Below, piece by piece: positions 29,346-39,326 of a stretch of DNA of 64,000 nt. This stretch comes from Variovorax sp. PBL-H6 (GTDB lineage Bacteria > Pseudomonadota > Gammaproteobacteria > Burkholderiales > Burkholderiaceae_C), in assembly GCF_901827155.1 (NCBI RefSeq), contig NZ_LR594659.1, positions 4,726,001 through 4,790,000 on the forward strand, written 5' to 3'. The notes beneath the pieces are model-generated. The model made no database searches and was not told where the DNA came from. It worked only from the letters and a program-made list of their open reading frames with translations. Each line of letters begins with the position of its first letter. Position 1 is the first letter of the stretch. The position numbers and the translations under genes are program-made.

Positions 29346-30014
29346 TCATGCGTTGTCGAGCAGCCACTGCGTCAGACCGGGCACCGAGTGCGCCACATAC
29401 AGCGGCTGCAGCGAGTCGAAAGCATCCGGCTCGTGCGCACCGTAGCTCACGCCCACACTCGCACAGCCGGCATTGATCGCGAGCTGCAGATCGTGGGTCG
29501 TGTCGCCGATCATCAGCGCGCGCTCGGCCGGCACCTCCAGTTCCTCCATCAGCTCGAGCAGCATGCGCGGATGCGGCTTGCCGAAAGTCTCGTCGGCCGT
29601 GCGCGACGCGTCGAAGCGCTCGCGCAGCGCGACGGTGGCCAAGGCTTCGTTCAGTCCGCGCCGAGACTTACCCGTGGCCACCGCGAGCTTGTGTCCTCGC
29701 TCGTGGAGTGCGTCGAGCATCGGCAGGACGCCGTCGAACAGCACGAGGTCGTCCTGGTGCTTGAGATAGTGGTACCGATAGCGAGCCCCAAGCTCCGCGT
29801 ATTTTTCGCGGGGTACATCGGGCGCCGCGCGGGCCAGCGCCTCGGCGAGGCCCAGGCCGATCACCCACGCGGCGTCGTTCTCGCTCGGCTTGGCGCCGCC
29901 GACGTCGAGCACTGCGGCCTGGATGCAGCGCACAATGAGCCGGGTGGAGTCGTAGAGGGTGCCGTCCCAATCGAAGGCGATCAGGTCGAAACGGCGTGGG
30001 CGGATGTCAGTCAT
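29346..30014 (-). CDS. HAD-IA phosphatase, phosphoglycolate phosphatase-like
   Basis: 222 residues. HAD motif I is FDWDGTLYDS, motif II is in VATGKSRRGLNEAL, the motif III lysine is in FGKPHPRML and motif IV is MIGDTTHDLQLA. The helical cap fits Gph-like enzymes, but substrate cannot be assigned from motifs. It overlaps the rluC stop by 8 bases and is probably in one transcript with rluC, the Rieske gene and sppA. Confidence 0.9.
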   Translation of the reverse strand: MTDIRPRRFDLIAFDWDGTLYDSTRLIVRCIQAAVLDVGGAKPSENDAAWVIGLGLAEALARAAPDVPREKYAELGARYRYHYLKHQDDLVLFDGVLPMLDALHERGHKLAVATGKSRRGLNEALATVALRERFDASRTADETFGKPHPRMLLELMEELEVPAERALMIGDTTHDLQLAINAGCASVGVSYGAHEPDAFDSLQPLYVAHSVPGLTQWLLDNA

Positions 30015-31062
30015 GGGTCACGGGCATGGCGGAGACGGCGAGTGCCTCGAGCGCGGGGCCGGGCATGAGCGCGCGCAGCTCAGGCGGCAGCTCTGCCTGC
30101 AGCGCCATGCGCTCGCCGCGCGCGGGGTGGGTGAACTGGAGGCGCCAGGCATGCAGAAACATGCGCTTGAGGCCGAGCCTCTGGAGCACGCGGTTGCGCT
30201 CGAAGTCGCCGTACTTGTCGTCGCCGGCGATCGCATGGCCAGCGGAGGCGAGATGGACTCGAATCTGGTGGGTGCGGCCTGTCTTGATGGTGACGGCGAC
30301 GAGGGAAAAGGCATCCGGCTCGATCGGCAGCGAAACCCGGGCCAGCACCTCGACCAGTGTCACGGCACGCATCGCGTCGGGATGGTCCCTCGCGACAATG
30401 CGCACGCGCCGCTCGCCGGGTTCGGTAGATCCCGGTCGGCTCGGCAGCAAATACCGTGCGAGCGGAGCGTCGAGCACCTTCTTGTTCGCTGGCCAATGTC
30501 CCTCGACCAGCGCCAGGTAGGTCTTGCCGGTCTCTCGCTCGCGAAACTGTTGCTGCAGGCCTGTCAAGGCACTGCGCTTCTTCGCGACCAGCAGGATGCC
30601 CGAAGTCTCGCGGTCCAGCCGATGCACGAGTTCGAGGAATCGTGCCGTCGGCCGCGCCGCGCGGAGCTGCTCGATGACGCCGGAGCTCACTCCGCTGCCG
30701 CCGTGAACCGCCACGCCCGCCGGCTTGTCGATCGCAAGCAAGGCATCGTCCTCGTACAGCAACGGGAACTCGCGCGCGGGCGGGGACGGCGAGCTATCCG
30801 CGCGGTGGCCCACCGTGGCCATTCGCAACGGGGGCAAGCGCAGCACGTCGCCTGCTTCCAGCCGGGTCTCGGCCTGCGCCCGCCCCTTGTTGATGCGCAC
30901 CTCGCCGGACCGGATGATCCGGTAGACATGGGTCTTGGGGACGCCCTTGAGCTCCCTGAAGAGGAAGTTGTCGAGTCTTTGACCCGCAAATTCACCATCG
31001 ACTGTCAGAAAGCGAACTTCTGATGCCGCGGGGCTTGCCTTCGCACCTATAATATTTTTCAC
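30007..31062 (-). CDS. rluC: Ribosomal large subunit pseudouridine synthase C
   Basis: 351 residues from a GTG at 31062. RluC converts uridines 955, 2504 and 2580 of 23S rRNA (E. coli numbering). An N-terminal S4 domain (AGQRLDNFLFRELKGVPKTHVYRIIRSGEVRINKGR) precedes the catalytic domain with HRLDRETSG (the aspartate is the nucleophile) and GRTHQIRVHLA. The gene is divergent from rne, the usual rluC/rne arrangement of proteobacteria. Confidence 0.94.
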   Translation of the reverse strand: MKNIIGAKASPAASEVRFLTVDGEFAGQRLDNFLFRELKGVPKTHVYRIIRSGEVRINKGRAQAETRLEAGDVLRLPPLRMATVGHRADSSPSPPAREFPLLYEDDALLAIDKPAGVAVHGGSGVSSGVIEQLRAARPTARFLELVHRLDRETSGILLVAKKRSALTGLQQQFRERETGKTYLALVEGHWPANKKVLDAPLARYLLPSRPGSTEPGERRVRIVARDHPDAMRAVTLVEVLARVSLPIEPDAFSLVAVTIKTGRTHQIRVHLASAGHAIAGDDKYGDFERNRVLQRLGLKRMFLHAWRLQFTHPARGERMALQAELPPELRALMPGPALEALAVSAMPVTHD

Positions 31063-31602
31063 CAGCGCGGTCTTGTAAGTGCTTGATTAAACAGAAGTTT
31101 AGAGCACGACCGGCAGCGCTGCGAGGTCGATGCCGCTTGGGCGTTGAAACTGCAGGCCGCGCGCAAATGTGCAAGGCGGCAGCCGCTCCATCCAAGCCAA
31201 GCCGACGCCCACGAAACACCGATACGGAATACCAGCCGGCAGGCAACAGGCTGTCGGCGGATCGAAGCGAGTCCCTTTGTGTTGATGCTGTTGATTCAAC
31301 TGTGCCTACGCTGGCTGCTGCCGGCGCCATCGGGCATTGAGTCATCGGTTGCGCCTGTTTCCACCGCGCCAGTTGCCATCGAAAACATGGCAAGTCAACA
31401 TCACATCGGGCTCGCGCCCATCCACGCGCCCCCACCCTTGCTGCGATTGAGCTGAAGCTCAATTCGAGTGGCGTGCGCTCGCACGCCGCCTGCATCCAGG
31501 GTCAAGCGGCAATTCCTCCTTCGTTTCGCGAAGCGTCGTCCGTGCATCGTGGGTCCGTCATGGACCGATGAGAACGACAGAAACGACAAAAGGAAACGCA
31601 TC
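31063..31602. other. Divergent rluC/rne control region and rne leader
   Basis: 540 bases without a supported gene. A perfect TATAAT lies at 31048-31053 on the plus strand just inside rluC, but there is no good -35 at the right distance. If it is used, rne has a leader of about 540 bases. A 7-bp hairpin ATTGAGC/GCTCAAT with loop TGAA is at 31446-31463. In E. coli the rne leader is the site of autoregulation, so a similar role is plausible but unproven here. Confidence 0.55.
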
Positions 31603-34569
31603 ATGAAGCGGATGCTGATCAACGCCACGCAGGCAGAAGAACGCCGCCTGGCCATCGTCGACGGGCAGAAGCTCCTCGACTACGAAATCGAGATCGAAGG
31701 GCGCGAGCAGCGCAAGGGGAACATCTACAAGGCGGTCGTGACGCGCGTCGAGCCGTCGCTGGAAGCCTGCTTCGTGGACTACGGCGAGGACCGGCATGGC
31801 TTCCTCCCGTTCAAGGAGATCTCGAAGCAATACTTTGCCGAGGGCGTGTCTGCCAGCCAGGCGCGCATCCAGGATGCGATCAGGGAAGGCCAGGAACTGG
31901 TGGTCCAGGTCGAGAAGGAAGAACGCGGCAACAAGGGCGCTGCCCTGACTACATTCATCTCGCTGGCAGGCCGCTACGTCGTGCTGATGCCGAACAACCC
32001 CCGCGGCGGCGGCGTCAGCCGGCGCATCGAGGGTGACGACCGCGCCGAACTCAAGGAGGCGATGGACCAGCTCGAGTACCCCAAGGGCATGAGCATCATC
32101 GCGCGCACCGCGGGCATCGGCCGCGCCGCGCCGGAACTGCAGTGGGACCTGAACTACCTGCTGAAGCTGTGGGCCGCGATCGACGGCGCCGCCAAGGGCG
32201 GCAAAGGCGCCTTCTTGATCTACCAGGAGTCGTCGTTGGTGATCCGGGCGATCCGCGACTACTTCAACCACGACATCGGCGACATCCTGATCGACACCGA
32301 CGACATTTACGACCAGGCGCAGCAGTTCATGGCGCACGTGATGCCTGAGCACGCGCAGCGCGTCAAGCGCTATCGCGACGATGCTGCGCTGTTCAGCCGT
32401 TTCCAGATCGAGCACCAGATCGAGTCGGCCTACGCTCGCACGGTGCAGTTGCCCAGCGGCGGTGCGATCGTGATCGATCACACCGAGGCGCTGGTCTCGG
32501 TGGACGTGAACTCGGCGCGCGCCATCAAGGGCGGCGATATCGAGGAAACCGCCACGCGCACCAACCTCGAGGCCGCCGACGAGGTGGCACGTCAGATGCG
32601 TCTGCGCGACCTCGGTGGCCTTATCGTCATCGACTTCATTGACATGGACGAGTCGAAGAACCGCCGCGAGGTGGAAAGCCGCCTGCGCGACGCGCTGCGC
32701 CAGGACCGCGCCCGCGTCCAGTTCGGCTCGATCAGCAAATTCGGCTTGATGGAGATGAGCCGTCAGCGCCTCAAGCCCGCTCTCTCCGAAGGCTCCTCGA
32801 TTCCCTGCCCGCGCTGCGGCGGCTCTGGCCACATTCGCGATACCGAATCGAGCGCGCTGCAGATCCTGCGCATCATTCAGGAAGAGTCGATGAAGGACAA
32901 CACCGCTGCCGTGCATGTGCAGGTGCCGGTGGAGGTTGCCTCCTTCCTGCTCAACGAGAAGCGCCCCGAAATCGCCAAGATCGAACTCAAGCAGCGCGTC
33001 ACCGTGCTGATGGTGCCCAACAAGACGCTGGAGACGCCCAACTACAAACTGGAGCGGCTGAAGCACGATGATCCCCGTCTCGATCACATCGAGGCAAGCT
33101 ACAGGATGGCTGACGAGATCGAGGATCCGATCTCGGTCACGCGGCGCTCGCAAGAGCCCACGAACCGTCAAACCCCGCTGATCAAGGGCGTGCTGCCTGA
33201 CGCCCCGGCGCCGGTTGTGGCGCCCAAGCCCGAAGTGGTGCAGCCGCCCGCGGCAGCGTCCGCGCCCGCGGCGCCCCAGCCGGCGCCCATCCCCGAACCG
33301 GCGGAAGTCGGCTTCTTCGGCTGGATCAAGCGACTCTTCGGCGCGCCTCCTGCACCGCCACCCGCTCCTGCGGTCATTCCTGTCGAAGCGCCCAAGCCGC
33401 GTCGCGAGGGCCGCGGCGGCCGCGACGGTGAACCCCGCACCGCGCGAGAAGGCGAACAGCGCCGCGGCGGACGCGGCGAAGGACGAGGCGGTGAACGCCG
33501 CGGCGGGCGCACCGGCGAGCGCCGCGAGGGCGAGCGCCGCGAAGGGCGCGAAGGACGCGAAGGGCGCGGGGAGGCGCGCAGCGACGCACCGATCCGCGAG
33601 CCCCGTGAGCCCCGTGAGCCCCGCGAGTCGCGCGAGGCGCGCGCACCGCGCGATGGCGAGCGGCGAGGCCGTGGCGAGCGGCGTGACAACGAGCCGCGCC
33701 AGATGCCGGCCGATACCGAGATCCCGCTCGACGCCGAAGCAACTGTTCCGAACGGCTTGGCAGGCGACGAGGCGCCCCCGGCAGAACGTGCGCCACGCGG
33801 TCGCGGCGAGCGCCGTGAGCGCGGTGAACGCACCACAGACGCCACGGTGAGGGATCCCGGCAACGATGCCGCCCAGCCGGATACCGAGCGCAGCGCACGA
33901 AGCGGCCGCGAGGAACGTGCCCCTCGTGGCGAGCGCGGCGAAGGCCGACGCGAGCGCCGCAGCGATGGGGCTTCGCGCACCACGGAAGGCTCTCCTGCGG
34001 CGGAGACTACCCTCGCTACCGACAGCGCCCCTGAAGCAGTGACCGGCGACAGTGCACCGCGCCGCGAGGGTGACGAACGCCGCGGCCGATCGCGTGACCG
34101 CTATGGCCGCGATCGTCGCGAACGCGGCCCGCGCGAAGAAGCCGATGCCAACTCGGCGGCGCTGCCGCTCGAGGTAGCCGACGCGAACGGCGCAGCCGAG
34201 CTCGATGGCCTGCCCAAGGCACTTGCCGACAGACCGGCGACGCCCTCCGCACCCGCCATCGTCGTCGATGCGCCGGCCGCGCGCACGCACGCGCTGCCAA
34301 AGGTCCAGCCCTACGAACTACCGACGGACGAACTCGCCCAGATCGCCGAAGGCTCCGGCTTGCAGTGGGTGAATTCGAATGCCGAGCGCGTGGCGCAGGT
34401 TCGCGCTGCGATGGCGGCGGAGCCCCGGCTGGTTCATGTGCCGCGCGAACGGCCGCCGACCATCGTGCCGGACGAAGGGCCGCTGATCCTGGTTGAAACG
34501 CGTCGTGATCTTGGCGGCATGGTGCTGCCGTTCGAGGAGCCTGTCCGCGAATCCGGAGCGCGTCAGTAA
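31603..34569 (+). CDS. rne: Ribonuclease E
   Basis: 988 residues from the ATG at 31603 ([15 protein letters not shown]) with AAAAGGAAA upstream. RNase E starts mRNA decay and matures rRNA and tRNA. The S1 domain ([23 protein letters not shown]) is near residue 40. The catalytic DNase I-like part has [14 protein letters not shown] and [15 protein letters not shown], and the zinc-link is CPRCGGSGH. From about residue 530 the tail is disordered, with GERRGG- and REP-type arginine/glutamate repeats, then a conserved end. The [16 protein letters not shown] segment may be a membrane-binding amphipathic helix. An intrinsic terminator follows. Confidence 0.96.
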   Translation: MKRMLINATQAEERRLAIVDGQKLLDYEIEIEGREQRKGNIYKAVVTRVEPSLEACFVDYGEDRHGFLPFKEISKQYFAEGVSASQARIQDAIREGQELVVQVEKEERGNKGAALTTFISLAGRYVVLMPNNPRGGGVSRRIEGDDRAELKEAMDQLEYPKGMSIIARTAGIGRAAPELQWDLNYLLKLWAAIDGAAKGGKGAFLIYQESSLVIRAIRDYFNHDIGDILIDTDDIYDQAQQFMAHVMPEHAQRVKRYRDDAALFSRFQIEHQIESAYARTVQLPSGGAIVIDHTEALVSVDVNSARAIKGGDIEETATRTNLEAADEVARQMRLRDLGGLIVIDFIDMDESKNRREVESRLRDALRQDRARVQFGSISKFGLMEMSRQRLKPALSEGSSIPCPRCGGSGHIRDTESSALQILRIIQEESMKDNTAAVHVQVPVEVASFLLNEKRPEIAKIELKQRVTVLMVPNKTLETPNYKLERLKHDDPRLDHIEASYRMADEIEDPISVTRRSQEPTNRQTPLIKGVLPDAPAPVVAPKPEVVQPPAAASAPAAPQPAPIPEPAEVGFFGWIKRLFGAPPAPPPAPAVIPVEAPKPRREGRGGRDGEPRTAREGEQRRGGRGEGRGGERRGGRTGERREGERREGREGREGRGEARSDAPIREPREPREPRESREARAPRDGERRGRGERRDNEPRQMPADTEIPLDAEATVPNGLAGDEAPPAERAPRGRGERRERGERTTDATVRDPGNDAAQPDTERSARSGREERAPRGERGEGRRERRSDGASRTTEGSPAAETTLATDSAPEAVTGDSAPRREGDERRGRSRDRYGRDRRERGPREEADANSAALPLEVADANGAAELDGLPKALADRPATPSAPAIVVDAPAARTHALPKVQPYELPTDELAQIAEGSGLQWVNSNAERVAQVRAAMAAEPRLVHVPRERPPTIVPDEGPLILVETRRDLGGMVLPFEEPVRESGARQ

Positions 34570-34616
34570 GAGCTGCAATAGGCGAAAGGCCTTCCCTCCG
34601 TCGATAAGGGCTTGAA

Positions 34617-34650
34617 GGCCGCGCCAGAAATGTCGCGGCCTTTGTCTTGT
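34617..34650 (+). terminator. Intrinsic terminator after rne
   Basis: A 7-bp stem GGCCGCG (34617-34623) with CGCGGCC (34634-34640) and a 10-base loop is followed by TTTGTCTTGT. It starts about 48 bases after the rne stop. Confidence 0.8.
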
Positions 34651-35094
34651 GCGTGGGACTGCCGCCATGTGGGGACCTGCCGCGAGTCGCATTTGCAGGC
34701 GTTGTCCTACGTACGCCGGTGTAATTCCTTCTTGTTCAGAACGGCATACTCTATGCATGCTGCAGTGCAACAGCACAAACCCGGCAGGAAACCAGTTAAC
34801 TACGTCACAAAAACCCGATCGGCGTTTGCAAACAACAGACAAACGTCAAAGCGCGTTAACATGTTGTCATACAAAAGAACTACACTTCAGACTTGATGTT
34901 GCATCGCATCAAGGCTGCGGAAAAGCTCTTTGGTAGAGGGCGAAGCTTACGCCTTTTGGCAAGCGATGTACGTCTTTTGTTCACAAGACAAACTGCTCAT
35001 CTTGTGTTCAAATTCTTGCGAATAGTAGTAAAGCGTTACAGCTGCCGCGCTCTCAGCTTGAGGCAGCACACACCCGTCACCGGGGGAATATTTG
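34651..35094. other. AT-rich control region upstream of the exopolysaccharide genes
   Basis: About 440 bases with clearly lower GC than the surrounding genes and no supported gene. Two inverted repeats stand out: CTTGATG/CATCAAG (34892-34898 and 34907-34913) and CACAAGA/TCTTGTG (34983-34989 and 35001-35007). They could be operators or mRNA hairpins in the leader of the sugar transferase gene. I could not settle on a promoter. Confidence 0.55.
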
Positions 35095-35817
35095 ATGTTT
35101 CGTTCCGACTCAACCGCACATGGCAACGTGGTTCGACGCTATACCCCCGGAGGCGGGGGTTCGTCGGCGTCTCCCATCTACGTGCAACCACGCAGGCTTG
35201 GCCTGCTGGAGCGCGCTGCAAAGCGCAGCATCGACATCGTGGGTGCGCTGACTTTCTTCATTCTTTTTGGCCCGCTCTATCTACTGGTAGCACTCTGCGT
35301 CGGCATCAGCATGGGGCGCCCTGTGCACTTCTGGCAGCACCGCCTCGGTGAGAACGGGCAGCGCTTCCGCTTCTACAAGTTTCGTTCGATGGTTCGCGAC
35401 TCCGAACACGTGCTTGACGAGTTCCTGAGCCGCAACGACATGGCGCGCACCGAATGGGACACCTTCCAGAAGCTGGAGAAGGACCCCCGCATTACGCCGA
35501 TTGGCCAGTTCATCCGCAAGTTGAGCCTCGACGAGTTGCCGCAGTTCTGGAATGTGCTCAAGGGAGATATGAGCCTGGTCGGCCCACGTCCCTGCATGGA
35601 GCGGCAACGCAGCCTCTATGGCAAAGGCTGGGAGCATTACTGTGCGATGCGCCCCGGCATCACCGGCCTGTGGCAGGTCAGCGGCCGCAACCGGCTTTCG
35701 TATGCCCGGCGCGTCGAGCTCGACGTGGAATACGTGAGCAACTGGTCGCTCTGGCTGGATATCAAGATCCTGCTGAAGACGGTCCGTACCGTGATCACCG
35801 GCGACGGTTCGAGGTAA
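35095..35817 (+). CDS. Undecaprenyl-phosphate sugar-1-phosphate transferase (initiating enzyme)
   Basis: 240 residues from the ATG at 35095; a TTG sits one codon earlier. It is the short PglC/WcaJ-C-type bacterial sugar transferase. KRSIDIVGALTFFILFGPLYLL is the membrane hairpin. The catalytic part has FYKFRSM, LRKLSLDELPQFWNVLKGDMSLVGPRP (split across about residues 140-165) and PGITGLWQVSGRN. It starts repeat-unit assembly on undecaprenyl phosphate. The sugar is unknown. It is the first gene of the plus-strand exopolysaccharide operon. Confidence 0.93.
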   Translation: MFRSDSTAHGNVVRRYTPGGGGSSASPIYVQPRRLGLLERAAKRSIDIVGALTFFILFGPLYLLVALCVGISMGRPVHFWQHRLGENGQRFRFYKFRSMVRDSEHVLDEFLSRNDMARTEWDTFQKLEKDPRITPIGQFIRKLSLDELPQFWNVLKGDMSLVGPRPCMERQRSLYGKGWEHYCAMRPGITGLWQVSGRNRLSYARRVELDVEYVSNWSLWLDIKILLKTVRTVITGDGSR

Positions 35818-35819
35818 AC

Positions 35820-37250
35820 ATGATCCGCCCCATCGTTCTCTGCGGCGGCAGCGGCACGCGGCTATGGCCGCTCTCGCGAAAGACGCTGCCCAAGCAGTTC
35901 GTCCCCCTGATCGACAACAAGAACCTGCTGGTGCTCACGCTGGAACGCCTGCGGCTGCTGAGCCCCGAGGTCACCTGCGTCGCGGCGGAAGAGCACCGCT
36001 TCCTGGTGCAGGAAAGCATCGAGGCCGCAGACGTGAGCGGCCAGCAGCTGCTCGAGCCGGTGGCACGCAACACCGCGGCAGCAATGGCCGCGGTGGCGCT
36101 GCTGTCCGAGCCCGACCAGTTGCTGCTGTTCGCACCGGCCGACCATCACATTCCCGATGCCGAGCGCTTCGTGGCCACGATCCGCAAGGGCGTGCCTGCC
36201 GCCCTCGCCGGCCATCTCGTGACCTTCGGAGTCGAACCGAGCTTTCCGAGCACGGCCTACGGCTATATCCGCCAGGGCGAGCCTCTCGAGGCATCGTTGG
36301 GTGATGGGGCGGGCCACGCGGTAGCCGCCTTCGTCGAAAAGCCAGCCGCCGCGCACGCCGAGCAGTTGCTGCTCACGGGCGGCCATCTCTGGAATGCCGG
36401 GATCCTGCTGGTCCAGGCCCGGGTATTGATCGCAGCACTGCAGCAGCATGCGCCCGATATTCTCCAGAGTTGTCGCGAGGCCACCACGACCGTCGAAGTC
36501 GATGGCCATTTCCTGCGAATGGATGCCGCCGCCTTTGGCCGCTGCCGCAGCCAAAGCATCGACTATGCGGTGCTCGAGAAATGCGAGAAGGTCGCCGTCC
36601 TTCCATTCCAGGGCCGCTGGAGCGACGTCGGGAGCTGGAACGCCGTAGCCGAGCTGCACGAGGCGGACGAAAACGGCAACCGGGTCAGCGGCCAGGGCTT
36701 CGCCATGGGCGCGAGCAATACGTTCATCTATGCACCCAACCGTCCCGTCGTTGCCCTGGGCACCAAGGACCTGCTGGTGGTGGACACGCCGGATGCGTTG
36801 CTGGTCGCGCACGCGGAATTCGCCGAACAGGTCAAGGACGCGGTTGCACTGCTGACCACGCATGGCCACAGCCAGGCCACGCGCCACCGCCGCATCCCGC
36901 GCCCCTGGGGCGCCTATGACAGTGTCGACAATGGCGAACGATTTGCTGTCAAGCGCCTCACGGTGAAGCCCGGTGCGCGCCTGGCCCTGCGCATGCACCA
37001 CCATCGCGCCGAGCACTGGGTGGTCGTGAAGGGCACGGCGCGGGTGCTGTGCAACGGCGAGGTCTGCCTGGTCAAGGAAGACGAGTCGATCTACATCCCC
37101 GTCGGGGCCAAGTACCGGCTCGAAAATGCAGGCAAGACGGTGCTCGAAGTGATCGAAGTCCAGACCGGCGGCTACCTCGGCGAGGACGACATCGTCCGCT
37201 TCGACGACGCACCCGCTGCCGTCCTCGGCAAAGACAAGAAACTGGCCTGA
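35820..37250 (+). CDS. manC: Mannose-1-phosphate guanylyltransferase / mannose-6-phosphate isomerase
   Basis: 476 residues from the ATG at 35820, two bases after the sugar transferase stop. It makes GDP-mannose, and the second domain can isomerise fructose-6-phosphate. The pyrophosphorylase motif is [21 protein letters not shown], and FVEKP lies in the active site. The C-terminal cupin has [20 protein letters not shown] and [18 protein letters not shown]. This is the bifunctional AlgA/XanB type. It supplies GDP-mannose for mannose and, through Fcl, fucose-type residues. Confidence 0.95.
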   Translation: MIRPIVLCGGSGTRLWPLSRKTLPKQFVPLIDNKNLLVLTLERLRLLSPEVTCVAAEEHRFLVQESIEAADVSGQQLLEPVARNTAAAMAAVALLSEPDQLLLFAPADHHIPDAERFVATIRKGVPAALAGHLVTFGVEPSFPSTAYGYIRQGEPLEASLGDGAGHAVAAFVEKPAAAHAEQLLLTGGHLWNAGILLVQARVLIAALQQHAPDILQSCREATTTVEVDGHFLRMDAAAFGRCRSQSIDYAVLEKCEKVAVLPFQGRWSDVGSWNAVAELHEADENGNRVSGQGFAMGASNTFIYAPNRPVVALGTKDLLVVDTPDALLVAHAEFAEQVKDAVALLTTHGHSQATRHRRIPRPWGAYDSVDNGERFAVKRLTVKPGARLALRMHHHRAEHWVVVKGTARVLCNGEVCLVKEDESIYIPVGAKYRLENAGKTVLEVIEVQTGGYLGEDDIVRFDDAPAAVLGKDKKLA

Positions 37251-37306
37251 GCGTTCCTTCTCAGGGCGTTCCGGTCCTCCCATCCTGCGCGGAAGGTCTA
37301 CATTCC

Positions 37307-38275
37307 ATGAGCCAGTTCCAGAAGCGGATTTTTGTTGCGGGCCATCGCGGCATGGTCGGCAGCGCCATCGTGCGCTGCCTGGCCGAGCAGGGCTATACCA
37401 ACATCATCAGCCGCAGCCGTGCCGAGCTGGACCTCACCGATCAGGCGCAGGTGCGCGCGTTCTTCGCCGAGGAAAAGCCGCAGGAGGTGTACGTGGCCGC
37501 AGCCAAGGTGGGCGGCATCCATGCCAACAACAGCTATCCGGCCGAGTTCATCTACTCGAACCTGATGGTCGAGGCGAACGTGATCCACGAAGCGTGGCGC
37601 AATGGCGTGAGCAAGCTGCTTTTCCTCGGCTCGAGCTGCATCTACCCGCGGCTGGCGGCCCAGCCGATGGCCGAGGACGCGTTGCTGACCGGCAAGCTGG
37701 AGCCGACCAACGAACCCTATGCGATTGCGAAGATCGCGGGCATCAAGCTGTGCGAGAGCTACAACCGGCAGTACGGCTGCGATTTCCGCAGCGTGATGCC
37801 GACCAACCTCTACGGCCCCGGAGACAACTACCACCCCGAGAACAGCCACGTCCTGCCGGCAATGATCAGGCGCTTCCATGAAGCCAAGCTCGCCGATGCA
37901 CCCGCGGTGGTCATCTGGGGCACCGGCTCTCCGAAGCGGGAGTTTCTCTATGTCGACGACATGGCCAGCGCCTGCGTGCACGTGATGGACCTGCCGCGTG
38001 AAACCTATGCGGCCTGCACCGAGGTCACGACCAGCCACATCAACGTCGGCACCGGGGAAGACCTGTCGATCGCCGAACTCGCCAGCCTGGTGAGCGAAGT
38101 GGTGGGCTATCAGGGCGAGATCCACTACGACACCGGCAAGCCAGACGGTGCTCCGCGCAAGCTGCTCGACATCTCTCGCATTCGCGAGCTCGGCTGGACG
38201 CCCGAGGTATCCTTGCGCCACGGCGTGGCACGCGCCTACGAAGACTTCCGCAGCGAAGAGCTCGTTCCTTCCTGA
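37307..38275 (+). CDS. fcl: GDP-L-fucose synthase
   Basis: 322 residues from the ATG at 37307. Fcl epimerises and reduces GDP-4-keto-6-deoxy-mannose to GDP-L-fucose. The NADP-binding [14 protein letters not shown] is at the N-terminus. The catalytic block has [22 protein letters not shown] (Tyr and Lys) and CESYNRQYG. Its substrate normally comes from Gmd, but no gmd gene is seen in this window. It follows manC by 56 bases. Confidence 0.93.
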   Translation: MSQFQKRIFVAGHRGMVGSAIVRCLAEQGYTNIISRSRAELDLTDQAQVRAFFAEEKPQEVYVAAAKVGGIHANNSYPAEFIYSNLMVEANVIHEAWRNGVSKLLFLGSSCIYPRLAAQPMAEDALLTGKLEPTNEPYAIAKIAGIKLCESYNRQYGCDFRSVMPTNLYGPGDNYHPENSHVLPAMIRRFHEAKLADAPAVVIWGTGSPKREFLYVDDMASACVHVMDLPRETYAACTEVTTSHINVGTGEDLSIAELASLVSEVVGYQGEIHYDTGKPDGAPRKLLDISRIRELGWTPEVSLRHGVARAYEDFRSEELVPS

Positions 38276-38296
38276 GGAGTCCCTTTCCTGACCTGC

Positions 38297-39268
38297 ATGA
38301 ACGCTTCCTCGCTCTCCCTCATTCCGCCCGGCACGGGTGGCGTGCGAGACTACGCATCCGTGGTCGGCCACCCGCTCCACGCGCCGTTGATGGAGTTGAA
38401 GCACGACACGGACACCGCCTCGCTCTCTGGCGATTTCGTGCTGCTGCACTTCAGCGGCTACGGCTTCGAGAAGCGCGGAATTCCCCTGTGGCTGGTCCGT
38501 CGGATCCGCAGCCTGCGCGCGCAGTTCAAGGCCGTCGGCGTCGTCTTCCACGAGCTCTTCGCGACCGGACCGCCGTGGGGCTCTGCCTTCTGGCTCAGCG
38601 GCATTCAGCGGCGCATCGCGCGCGAGCTGCTGCTGCAGTCCGACTTCTGGCTCACGAACCGAGAGGATGCGGCGCGGTGGCTCCTCGCGCAATCGAAAGC
38701 CGTGCCGCACCGGGTGCTCCCCGTATTTTCCAACGTCGGCGAGCTCGACGCGATCGACACCGAGCGACAGCGCAGGCTCGTCGTGTTCGGCAGCGCCGGC
38801 ATCCGCGCCCAAGTCTATGAGTGGTCCGACGGCGAGATCTTCCGCAGCGCGAAGCGCAACGGCCTGGAGATCCACGACATCGGCCCGACCATGCCGGAAG
38901 GGCCGCTCGCGCAATGCCTGGACAGCGAAGGCGTAGTGGTGCACGGCAAGCTGCCGGCGCAGGCGGTGAGCGCAGCCTTGTCCGGCGCGGACTACGGCGC
39001 GCTGGCCTATCCCCCGGACTATGTGTCCAAGAGCGGCATTTTCGCGGCCTATTGCGCGCATGCAGTCTGCCCGATCCTGCTGTCGAAGGACTACGGCGAG
39101 CATGACGGCCTGACAGCCAACGTCCATTACGTGCGTGGCTTCAGCGCGCTCGACGCCACCATCGATGCACGCAGTGTGGGCGGCGAGGCCCACAAGTGGT
39201 ACAAGCCGCATAGCGTCGAAGCCCATGTGGCGGCATTGCGCATGCTCTCGAGCGAGGTACGACGATGA
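38297..39268 (+). CDS. Glycosyltransferase, GT-B fold (divergent)
   Basis: 323 residues. There are no membrane segments. GGVRDYASVV near the N-terminus resembles the donor/acceptor loop of GT-B enzymes. The central part has VVFHELFATGPPWGSAFWLSG and a late VHGKLPAQAVSAALSGADYGALAYPP, which fits the C-terminal nucleotide-sugar half. The classical GT4 E-x7-E pair is not clear, so family and sugar are uncertain. It sits between fcl and the polymerase. Confidence 0.7.
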   Translation: MNASSLSLIPPGTGGVRDYASVVGHPLHAPLMELKHDTDTASLSGDFVLLHFSGYGFEKRGIPLWLVRRIRSLRAQFKAVGVVFHELFATGPPWGSAFWLSGIQRRIARELLLQSDFWLTNREDAARWLLAQSKAVPHRVLPVFSNVGELDAIDTERQRRLVVFGSAGIRAQVYEWSDGEIFRSAKRNGLEIHDIGPTMPEGPLAQCLDSEGVVVHGKLPAQAVSAALSGADYGALAYPPDYVSKSGIFAAYCAHAVCPILLSKDYGEHDGLTANVHYVRGFSALDATIDARSVGGEAHKWYKPHSVEAHVAALRMLSSEVRR

Positions 39269-39326
39269 GATGCCGGGCCGCTCCCAAGTCGAATAGCACC
39301 GCGGTGCGCAGCGCTGAGGTTGCCTT

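Noticed and set aside
31558..34290. A 910-codon open frame antisense to rne
   Set aside because: It mirrors the GC-rich codon pattern of rne; rne has clear catalytic motifs and the antisense product has none.
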